From: Nocardia albiluteola
GTDB taxonomy: Bacteria > Actinomycetota > Actinomycetes > Mycobacteriales > Mycobacteriaceae
Reading direction: 5' to 3'
Assembly (NCBI RefSeq): GCF_018860155.1
Contig: NZ_JAHKNI010000012.1
Location: 124,001 to 188,000, forward strand
DNA length: 64,000 nucleotides
Under the pieces are notes generated by a model. That model searched no databases. It was not told the origin of the DNA and saw only the letters and a list, made by a program, of their open reading frames with translations. Both the position numbers and the translations under genes were made by a program. Positions 1 to 7,239 of this stretch are shown one piece after another. Within the stretch, counting starts at the first letter, position 1, and the number at the start of each line of letters is the position of its first letter.

Positions 1-213
1 CCGGTGAATGCCGACGACTCGCTCGCTTGGAGCCGGACGGTGAGCGGGCAGCAGCGGGGGCCGGGCCTGGACAGGTCCATGCGGACGCTGGCCGCGCAGC
101 TCGGTGACGTGCGGATCACCGCCACCTATCTGAGCTTCGGGGACGGCACACCCGACATGGAGGGCCTGGATCAGGTGTTCACGGCGGCGGTCGTGGACGT
201 CCGCAAGGGCTGA
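1..213 (+). CDS. C-terminal fragment of an unidentified protein (cut by window start)
   Basis: An open frame runs from the first base to a TGA at 211-213, giving the last 70 or so residues of a protein whose start lies outside the window. The tail reads DVRITATYLSFGDGTPDMEG followed by a short alpha-helical end. I do not recognise the family. A GTG at position 4 exists but has no ribosome binding site in view, so this is more likely the end of a longer gene than a short gene. It is read in the same direction as the DUF4192 gene that follows after about 190 bp. Confidence 0.45.
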   Translation, partial: PVNADDSLAWSRTVSGQQRGPGLDRSMRTLAAQLGDVRITATYLSFGDGTPDMEGLDQVFTAAVVDVRKG

Positions 214-403
214 ACCGTCGGGACGGATCGCGCGCCTGCCCGCGAGTCTCCCTGTCCGGACGATAGCAGCCGCCCCCGACATGAACCCGCCTCGCGGACC
301 CTGATCGGGGGAGTGATGCACAGCGCCGAAGGTTATCCCCAGGCCAACCGAAAGCCCAGGTCGCCGCCTGACCGCCGATACGCGCTGCGGCCAGGGTGGA
401 TGC

Positions 404-1675
404 ATGACAACCGCTACCGAACCCACTCCCGCCGACAACGCCTCCGGTCGCTGCTGTGCCGGCACCGCATCGATCCGGCCCGAGGCCGCCCGGACCACAC
501 CCCCGACCGTCACCGGCCGACCCGCGGGGTCGGCCCGGGATGGTGCCTGCGCGCCGGACGAACCGGCGGCCGACCGACTGTCGCTACGGGTCGACACTCC
601 CTCCGAATGCATCGCCGCGGTCCCCGCGTTGCTCGGGTACGTGCCACGCCGATCGATCGTCGCCCTGCTGTTGAACGAGGCGCCGCCGCGGTCCGGTGCG
701 GTGATCCTCGGCGCCGTCACCCACCACGAGCTGGTCCTGTCCGGCCCCGCCGCATGGGCGCGGCTCTCCGAGCAGTTGGCGGGACTGTGCGCGCGTCAGC
801 GCGTCGTCGCGGTGTTGGTGCTGATCATCGATGACCGCGCGGCACAGCCCGGCGGGGATCGCGCGGCGCGCCGACGTGGCCGGCACCGCGAACTCGTCGG
901 GGCGCTCGAGAGCGCACTGGCCGCCGAGGGCATCCAGCTCGACGAGGCCTGGGGTATGTGCGCGATCGCCCCGGGCGCACCGTGGTGGGATGTGCTGGCA
1001 CCCGGGACCGCAGGCGTGCAGACCGATCCTGCCGCCTCGCCCGTCGCGCTGGCCGAGGCGTCCGGCGAGCGCGGAACCTGCTCCTCACACACCGAGCCGA
1101 GCGTTCCGCTGGAGCTCGATGCGCAGCTCTCGTACGACGTGCGTGGGGAGCTCGAGATGGCGACGATCGAGGCGGGGCACCGATTCCGCGCCGCGGTGTT
1201 CCGCGACGAGGTGAGCCGCTATCAGCGCGCAAGTCTGAAGGAGGTACTCGACCGCGTCGACGGTGTCGCCGCCGGCGGCGAGCTCGGTGCGCGTGCCATG
1301 GCCCGCATTGCCGTCGCCCTGCGCGATCCCACCGTGCGCGACGCGATGTTCGCGTTGGCCGGCGGCGCTCGTGCGGCCGCCGCCGAGCAGGTGTGGGCGC
1401 ACCTGTGCCGGGCACTGACCGGACGGGACCGCGCGGAGGCGGCGACTCTGCTGGGCTACTGCGCGTTCACCCGCGGCGACCGGTCGCTCGCGGGAACCGC
1501 ACTGCAGGCCGCACTGGAATCGAATTCGGACCACACCCTCGCCCGGCTGCTCGACACGGCGCTCGGCGTCGGGATGCGGCCCCAGGAAATCCGCAAACTT
1601 GCCTGCAGCGGCCGGGCCAAGGCCGCCGAACTCGGCGTCGAGCTCGATCCGCACCCGGAATGGCCGCAGCCGTGA
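404..1675 (+). CDS. DUF4192 family protein
   Basis: Protein of 423 residues. After a low-complexity N-terminal tail of about 60 residues the DUF4192 domain begins (RLSLRVDTPSECIAAVPALLGYVPRRSIV) and runs to near the C-terminus, ending in a helical region rich in Ala and Leu (LAGTALQAALESNSDHTLAR) that is typical of the family. DUF4192 proteins are widespread in Actinobacteria and have no assigned function. No signal peptide or membrane segment is visible, so it should be cytosolic. The ATG at 404 is the first in frame; a start nearer residue 55 is possible because the N-terminal tail is not conserved-looking. It converges with the galE gene downstream. Confidence 0.8.
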   Translation: MTTATEPTPADNASGRCCAGTASIRPEAARTTPPTVTGRPAGSARDGACAPDEPAADRLSLRVDTPSECIAAVPALLGYVPRRSIVALLLNEAPPRSGAVILGAVTHHELVLSGPAAWARLSEQLAGLCARQRVVAVLVLIIDDRAAQPGGDRAARRRGRHRELVGALESALAAEGIQLDEAWGMCAIAPGAPWWDVLAPGTAGVQTDPAASPVALAEASGERGTCSSHTEPSVPLELDAQLSYDVRGELEMATIEAGHRFRAAVFRDEVSRYQRASLKEVLDRVDGVAAGGELGARAMARIAVALRDPTVRDAMFALAGGARAAAAEQVWAHLCRALTGRDRAEAATLLGYCAFTRGDRSLAGTALQAALESNSDHTLARLLDTALGVGMRPQEIRKLACSGRAKAAELGVELDPHPEWPQP

Positions 1676-1752
1676 GGTCTGCGGCCGGACGATCGATGCG
1701 TGCCCGCCACCGGCGTCGCGCGGCCGGGTGCCGGAGGCCGCCCGGCGCGGCG

Positions 1753-2733
1753 CTACCGGGCGCTGTGCGCGCGGGCGCCCAGCGACTGCAGGAAAGCCCA
1801 AGCGTCGGTGACGATCTCGTCGAGATCGTTGTGCTCCGGACGCCATCCGAGTTCGGCGATCGCGCGCTTGCTGGAGGCGATCAGCACCGCGGGATCGCCG
1901 GCGCGCCGGGATGCGTCGACCGCCGTGATCGGGCGGCCCGTCACCCGCTCGCAGGCCGAGATCACCTCGCGTACCGAAAAGCCGGTGCCGCTGCCGAGAT
2001 TGAAGATGCGATGCTCGCCCGCGCGGGACTGGGCCAGCGCGAGCAGATGCGCCTGCGCGAGATCCCGGATGTGGATGTAATCGCGGACCGCGGTCCCGTC
2101 GGCGGTCGGATAGTCCGTACCGAACACCGAGATCGATTCCCGATGCCCCAGAGCCGTCTGCAGAACCAGCGGAATGAGATGGGTTTCCACCACCCGGTTC
2201 TCGCCGAGCCCGCCGTAGGCCCCGGCGACATTGAAATAGCGCAGGCTGGTCGCGCCCAGCCCATGGGCCACCGCGTAGGAGGTGATGGCGTGGTCGATCG
2301 CCAGCTTAGAGGCGCCGTACGGATTGGTCGGCCGCGCGGGGGCGTCCTCGGTGATCGGCACCCGCTCGGGCTCGCCGTAGACCGCCGCCGTCGAGGAGAA
2401 CACCAGCCGGGGGGTGCCGGCGCGGCGCATGGCCTCGAGCAGCGCCAGGGTCTTGACGACATTGCCCTGCCAGTATTTCTCGGGCCGCTGCACCGACTCG
2501 CCTACCAGCGACTGCGCGGCGAAGTGCAGGACGCCGTCGAAGGATTCGGACTCGATCAGCTCCGCGCCGACGGTCGCGATGTCGCCGTCGACGAATTTGG
2601 CCGCGCTGGGCACTCCCTCGGCATTGCCGGTGGACAGATCGTCGACCACGACGACCTCGTGGCCGTCCTCGATCAGAACCTGGGCGCAGACGCCGCCGAC
2701 GTACCCCGCACCACCGGTGACCAGAAGTTTCAT
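1753..2733 (-). CDS. galE: UDP-glucose 4-epimerase
   Basis: Short-chain dehydrogenase-type epimerase of 326 residues, the usual length. It interconverts UDP-glucose and UDP-galactose using bound NAD, supplying galactose for the arabinogalactan wall of mycolata. Visible are the NAD loop TGGAGYVGG (residues 6-14), the SST segment near residues 114-116 and the catalytic YGASK motif (Tyr139, Lys143). The ATG at 2733 lies 12 bp downstream of the ideR stop codon on the same strand, so the two are almost certainly one transcription unit, as dtxR-galE is in Corynebacterium. Confidence 0.95.
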   Translation of the reverse strand: MKLLVTGGAGYVGGVCAQVLIEDGHEVVVVDDLSTGNAEGVPSAAKFVDGDIATVGAELIESESFDGVLHFAAQSLVGESVQRPEKYWQGNVVKTLALLEAMRRAGTPRLVFSSTAAVYGEPERVPITEDAPARPTNPYGASKLAIDHAITSYAVAHGLGATSLRYFNVAGAYGGLGENRVVETHLIPLVLQTALGHRESISVFGTDYPTADGTAVRDYIHIRDLAQAHLLALAQSRAGEHRIFNLGSGTGFSVREVISACERVTGRPITAVDASRRAGDPAVLIASSKRAIAELGWRPEHNDLDEIVTDAWAFLQSLGARAHSAR

Positions 2734-2745
2734 GCTGTGGATTCC

Positions 2746-3432
2746 TCAGACCAACTTCACCTGGACGGCATGCGCCATCTCGTCCGACAATTCGAATCCG
2801 CCGTGGCCGGGCACCGAGATGACAACGACCCCGGGCTTCGTCTCGACGGTGACACGGGCATCGGGCACCACGCCCGCCTCCCGCAGTTGACCGATGATCT
2901 CCGGATCGGTCTGGATGTGCTCCGACAGCCGGCGCACCACCACCGCGACGACCTGGCCGGCCGGCAGGTCGGACAGCCGGATCAGCTTCTCCTCGGCCGA
3001 GCCGGAAGCCGTCACGCCCAGTTCGTCGAGGCCGGGAATGGGGTTGCCGTAGGGGGAGGTGGTGGGGTTGTTGAGCACCTCGACCAAGCGGCGCTCGACA
3101 TCCTCGCTCATCACGTGCTCCCAGCGGCAGGCCTCGGCGTGCACGTTCTGCCAGTCGAGCCCGATCACGTCGACCAGGAGCCGCTCGGCCAGCCGGTGCT
3201 TGCGCATCACCGCGACCGCCATGGAACGGCCCTTCTCGGTCAGCTCGAGGTGGCGATCGCCCGCCACCAGCAGCAGGCCGTCCCGCTCCATCCGGGCTAC
3301 CGTCTGGCTCACCGTCGGGCCACTCTGCTCGAGGCGCTCCGCGATGCGGGCGCGCAGCGGTGTGACGCCCTCCTCCTCGAGGTCGTAGATGGTACGGAGA
3401 TACATCTCCGTGGTGTCGACCAGATCCTTCAC
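2746..3432 (-). CDS. ideR: Iron-dependent transcriptional repressor IdeR (DtxR family)
   Basis: Fe(II)-activated repressor of siderophore and iron-uptake genes and activator of iron storage. 228 residues: winged helix 1-73 (TEMYLRTIYDLEEEGV, ARIAERLEQSGPTVSQTVAR), metal-binding/dimerisation domain 74-140 and C-terminal SH3-like domain. All expected metal ligands sit at canonical positions: Met10, Cys102, Glu105, His106, and ancillary His79, Glu83, His98. The frame is open 48 codons further upstream, but homology begins at VKDLVDTTEM, and the GTG at 3432 has a GAAGGGG ribosome site just upstream, so I chose that start. First gene of an operon with galE. Confidence 0.96.
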   Translation of the reverse strand: MKDLVDTTEMYLRTIYDLEEEGVTPLRARIAERLEQSGPTVSQTVARMERDGLLLVAGDRHLELTEKGRSMAVAVMRKHRLAERLLVDVIGLDWQNVHAEACRWEHVMSEDVERRLVEVLNNPTTSPYGNPIPGLDELGVTASGSAEEKLIRLSDLPAGQVVAVVVRRLSEHIQTDPEIIGQLREAGVVPDARVTVETKPGVVVISVPGHGGFELSDEMAHAVQVKLV

Positions 3433-3657
3433 CTGATACCCCTTCGTCGCACGAATTCTACCCACGCGCGGTCGCGGTCCCGCGCGCCAGCGTATTTCGT
3501 ATGTACTGCGGAAATGCCGAGCCGCACGGGTGCGCCCCGGCGGCGCCGGAATCCGGCGCGCCGCACTGCTAAGCATTTGTACTGCATACCAACGACAAAA
3601 ACGGCACGTCGCATTCCGTGTCAGGGCGGCCGGGCACGGCCCGCACGCGACGTAGGG

Positions 3658-5913
3658 TCAGCTCGGTGCCGGCACGTCGACACCCAGGGGACGCGCGAGG
3701 GCGATGACGTCCTCGTCGATGCGCTGCAGGTGGCGCAGCGCCCGGAAGGTCACGGTGCGGGGGGCGGGCACCCCGAGGCTGTCGGTCTCGAGCAGCGCGG
3801 CGATGCCGGGGCCGGCCTCGATCGGCGGCCGATCGTGCGCCCGGCTCAGTTGCGCCACCAGCACGTCGATGTTGCGGGCGATCCGTCCGGCCACGCCGGC
3901 GAGCCGGGGATCGGCGCCCGGATGACCGCATTCGGCCGTGAGCTCGGCGGTCGTTGCCAGGTAGCGGGCGTGGTAGGCGGAGGTCTCGAGCAGGGCCACC
4001 ACGTATCGGGCGGTCTCGCGGCGCTCGCGCAGCGGCGTGATCGGATGCGTCAGCGGCCGGGCGGACGAATTGAGTTGGGCCAGTTTCGTATCCAAGTCAC
4101 GGGTGGTGTCCAGCAGATCCGGGACGGGGCTGCCGCTGAATCGTTCCACCGAGGCCGCCACGACATCTCCGAGGCGGCGCAGCACGGTGGCGAGTTGTTC
4201 GTCCGTGCGCCGATCGGTGCGCACGGGCAGCACGAGCATGGCCGTGACGATGCCGCAGGCGGCGCCGAGCAGGGTCTCCTCGATGCGCAGTACCAGCACC
4301 GCGACGCTGTATGTGTGCAGGAGGGTGTACAGGAGCCCGAGACCCATGGTGACGAAGAAGGCCATCAGCGTGTACGACAGCGGGGCGGTGAAGAACATCG
4401 CGAACACGCAGACCAGCACGAGTGCGAGCGCGACCCAGGTGTGCTGGCCCACCGCGGTCGCGAGCAGCACGCCGGCCACGACGCCCAGCACCGTGCCGAG
4501 CAACCGACGGTAGCCCTTGACCACAATCTCCCCGGTGGAGGTGGTGTTGGCGAAGATCACCCAGCAAGCCATCACCGCCCAATACCAGTGCTGCGGCGAC
4601 AGCAGTTCGCCGCCGGCGATCGCGAGCGCCGAACCGGCCGTCACCTGAAAGGCCGCGCGGGTGGTCTGGCGCTGCAGCCGGGCGGGCGCCGGCGCGCGTG
4701 CGCCGGCCTGCTGTTCCGCACCGGAGATGGATTCGTTCTCCGCCGCGATCTCGGCCCGCGAACGGATTGCCGTGGGCGAGTCGTCCGTTTCCCGGGGCGC
4801 CGGGTCCAGCGCGAGCCACAGCCCGAGTACCCCCTGGACCAGATCGCCGATCGCTCGGAAGACGTCCCGCTGGGCCGGTGTGGCGGCGGGTGGAATACCG
4901 GTCGCGTCGCGGTAGCCCAGCAGCCGGTCGCGCGCGGGGAGGGCGGCGGCCGCGGGGTGCGAGCCCGGTGGCCGCAGGACCATCAGCCGCAGCGTGACGA
5001 GGTCCCGGTCCAGCGCCGCGGTCACCGGATCGGTGTCCTGCGGCCCGGCGGTCAGGGCGGGCGTCGCCGCGCCCGGCAGCCGCAGCGCCACCGGATCGGG
5101 GCGCTGCGTGCTGCGGGCGCCCACGAGCAGCAGGCCCAATCGCTCCGCGGCCACCTCGGCGGTCACCACGCGTCGCTGGACCAGCGCCGCGGTGGCCTCG
5201 TCCCGGGTCCCCGCCTCGAGCCGCCCCTGGATCATCAGCGCGGCCTCGTGCAGTCGTGCGGCGCTGCGCCGCAGCTCCTCCAGCACGTTGTCGCGATCGC
5301 CGGGCCGCGCGTACAGCAGCCGGATCTGTGCTGCCAGCAACTGGGCCAGGCGTGCCCGGAATGCCTGCCGCAGCCTTCGCAGCACCCGTTCGGGCCGTTC
5401 GGGAACGAGCACGAATCGGGCGATGGCGCTGCATCCGAATGCGAGTGCCACCGTGGCGAACACCGGCGGCAGCTGCGGCACCGTGACCCGGGCGAACATC
5501 GCGGTGAAGTAGATCTGGAAGCCGATCACGCCGAATGCGGTACTGCGATCACCGAATCTGCGCAGGTACACCGCGCCGAAGATGAGCCCGAGGAAGATCA
5601 GGTCCCGCGCGAGCACCCGGCCCTGCAGCAGGGCGCCCAGCGAGATCGTCGCGAGGGCGACCGGCACGCCGAGCGCGAGCGTGATCGCCTGGGCGCGAAC
5701 GGTTTTGTCGGTGACTGCGAAGGCGCTGGCCATCGCCGCCATGGCTCCCACGATCAGATGGATCACCTCGACGCCGAGTATGCCGAGGACCGCGATCGTG
5801 AGCCCGACGGCGGTGGCAGTGCGCAGCCCGGCCGTCAGCCGCAGCAGACCGGGGTCCGATGCCGCGAAGCGTGCCCGGAGTCCGGTCCAGGGTGGGATCG
5901 GTCGTCGCGCCAC
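3658..5913 (-). CDS. FUSC family (aromatic acid exporter-like) membrane protein
   Basis: Membrane protein of 751 residues with two hydrophobic blocks. The N-terminal block holds about six helices (residues 20-175, e.g. TAVGLTIAVLGILGVEVIHL, VALATISLGALL). A long soluble helical stretch follows (about 180-400, with RLRQAFRARLAQLLAA), then a second block near residues 410-530 (AGGELLSPQHWYWAVMACWV, VLGVVAGVLLATAVG) and a C-terminal cytoplasmic region. This duplicated layout is that of the FUSC/YccS/AaeB group of inner-membrane transporters, some of which export aromatic acids. The substrate here is unknown. The GTG at 5913 (VARRPIPPW) fits the first helix; the frame open upstream is the antisense shadow of the next gene. 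Divergent from the AcuC-like gene, sharing an 81 bp intergenic region. Confidence 0.85.
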   Translation of the reverse strand: MARRPIPPWTGLRARFAASDPGLLRLTAGLRTATAVGLTIAVLGILGVEVIHLIVGAMAAMASAFAVTDKTVRAQAITLALGVPVALATISLGALLQGRVLARDLIFLGLIFGAVYLRRFGDRSTAFGVIGFQIYFTAMFARVTVPQLPPVFATVALAFGCSAIARFVLVPERPERVLRRLRQAFRARLAQLLAAQIRLLYARPGDRDNVLEELRRSAARLHEAALMIQGRLEAGTRDEATAALVQRRVVTAEVAAERLGLLLVGARSTQRPDPVALRLPGAATPALTAGPQDTDPVTAALDRDLVTLRLMVLRPPGSHPAAAALPARDRLLGYRDATGIPPAATPAQRDVFRAIGDLVQGVLGLWLALDPAPRETDDSPTAIRSRAEIAAENESISGAEQQAGARAPAPARLQRQTTRAAFQVTAGSALAIAGGELLSPQHWYWAVMACWVIFANTTSTGEIVVKGYRRLLGTVLGVVAGVLLATAVGQHTWVALALVLVCVFAMFFTAPLSYTLMAFFVTMGLGLLYTLLHTYSVAVLVLRIEETLLGAACGIVTAMLVLPVRTDRRTDEQLATVLRRLGDVVAASVERFSGSPVPDLLDTTRDLDTKLAQLNSSARPLTHPITPLRERRETARYVVALLETSAYHARYLATTAELTAECGHPGADPRLAGVAGRIARNIDVLVAQLSRAHDRPPIEAGPGIAALLETDSLGVPAPRTVTFRALRHLQRIDEDVIALARPLGVDVPAPS

Positions 5914-5994
5914 CGGACCGACTCTACGAGTGCCCGGCCCTCGGCGGTGGCAGGTCCGCGCCCGTGGTCCGGCTGGTCGGCTAGCGTGACACGT

Positions 5995-7239
5995 ATGGCG
6001 AGCGCAGCGCACAGCCCTGCCACCGTGGTGTGGACCGACCGTTTCCTGGACTACACCTGGACGCCGGAGCATCCGATGAAACCGGCACGGCTGCGGTTCA
6101 CGATGGCGCTGGCCCGTGGTCTGGGCCTGCTCGACGGCGTGGAGCCGCTGGCGCCCGGGCCGGCCGGAGATGCCGAACTGCTGCGCATCCACACGCCCGC
6201 ATATCTCGACGCGGTGCGTCACGCCGAGCCCGCCCCGCCCGGCGCCGCCGCCCCGGTCACCGCGCCGTACGGGCTGGGGACGCAGGACAATCCGGTCTTC
6301 CCGCACATGCACGAGGCGGCCTCGGTGATCGTCGGCGGCACCCTGGCGGCGGCGGGCGAGATCGCGGCGGGCCGCACCCGGAGGGCGGTCAGCATCGGCG
6401 GCGGCATGCACCACGCGATGGCCGACTCGGCCTCGGGCTTCTGCATCTACAACGATGTGGCGGTGGCCATTTCGTGGCTGCTGGACCACGGATTCGACCG
6501 CATCGCGTACGTCGATGTCGACGTGCACCACGGCGACGGCGTGCAGCGCGCGTTCTACGGCGACCCCCGGGTGCTGACCATCTCGGTGCATCAGCATCCG
6601 GCCACGCTGTGGCCCAACACCGGATGGCCCGAGGAGACCGGGGCGGGTGCGGCCGAGGGTACGGCGGTCAATCTCGGCCTGCTGCCCGGAACCCGGGATG
6701 CCCAGTGGCTGCGCGGATTTCATGCGCTCGTGCCCGGCGCCCTGGCCGCGTTCCGGCCGCAGCTGCTGATCAGCCAATGTGGTGTCGACACCCACCGGGA
6801 AGATCCCCTCGCCGATCTGGAATTGACCGTGGACGGGCAGCGCGCGGCGTTCCTGGCCATGCGCGATTGGGCCGACCGGTACGCCGAGGGCCGGTGGCTC
6901 GCGGTGGGCGGCGGCGGATACGGGCTGGTCCGGGTCGTGCCGCGGGCATGGACGCATCTGCTGGCCGCGGCCCTGGACCGGGATATCGACCCTGCTACGC
7001 AGATTCCGGCCGCCTGGGTGGAACAGGTCCGCGCCTACGCGCCCGCGGTCGAACCGCCGCGCACCATGGGCGACGGAACGGCGGCCGACTATGTGCGCTG
7101 GGACGGTCCCGGCGGTGCGCCGGATACCGGCGACGCACGGGCCGACCGGGCGCAACGTGCGGTCGACACCGCGCTGCTGGCCACGCGCCGGGCGGTGTAC
7201 CCGCTGCTCGGCCTTGATCCGGAGGACCCCCGTGACTGA
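5995..7239 (+). CDS. acuC: AcuC-type class I histone deacetylase-like protein
   Basis: Zinc-dependent deacetylase of 414 residues, which would remove acetyl groups from lysines of proteins such as acetyl-CoA synthetase. The family signatures are intact: paired His139-His140 in GGGMHHAMADSASGF, zinc ligands Asp176 and His178 in DVDVHHGDGVQ, and a Gly-rich GGGGYG loop near residue 305. The ATG at 5995 begins MASAAHSPATVVWTDRF, where AcuC-type homology starts within 15 residues. Its last codons overlap the start of the next gene by 8 bp, so deacetylase and acetyltransferase are translationally coupled, echoing the acuA/acuC arrangement of Bacillus. Confidence 0.88.
   Translation: MASAAHSPATVVWTDRFLDYTWTPEHPMKPARLRFTMALARGLGLLDGVEPLAPGPAGDAELLRIHTPAYLDAVRHAEPAPPGAAAPVTAPYGLGTQDNPVFPHMHEAASVIVGGTLAAAGEIAAGRTRRAVSIGGGMHHAMADSASGFCIYNDVAVAISWLLDHGFDRIAYVDVDVHHGDGVQRAFYGDPRVLTISVHQHPATLWPNTGWPEETGAGAAEGTAVNLGLLPGTRDAQWLRGFHALVPGALAAFRPQLLISQCGVDTHREDPLADLELTVDGQRAAFLAMRDWADRYAEGRWLAVGGGGYGLVRVVPRAWTHLLAAALDRDIDPATQIPAAWVEQVRAYAPAVEPPRTMGDGTAADYVRWDGPGGAPDTGDARADRAQRAVDTALLATRRAVYPLLGLDPEDPRD

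Noticed and set aside
958..5994. Very long plus-strand open frame (about 1680 codons) running into the AcuC-like gene
   Set aside because: It crosses DUF4192, galE, ideR and FUSC coding regions in the wrong frame or antisense, and its composition (Arg/His/Gln-rich) is that of a high-GC shadow frame. Only the part from 5995 is coding.
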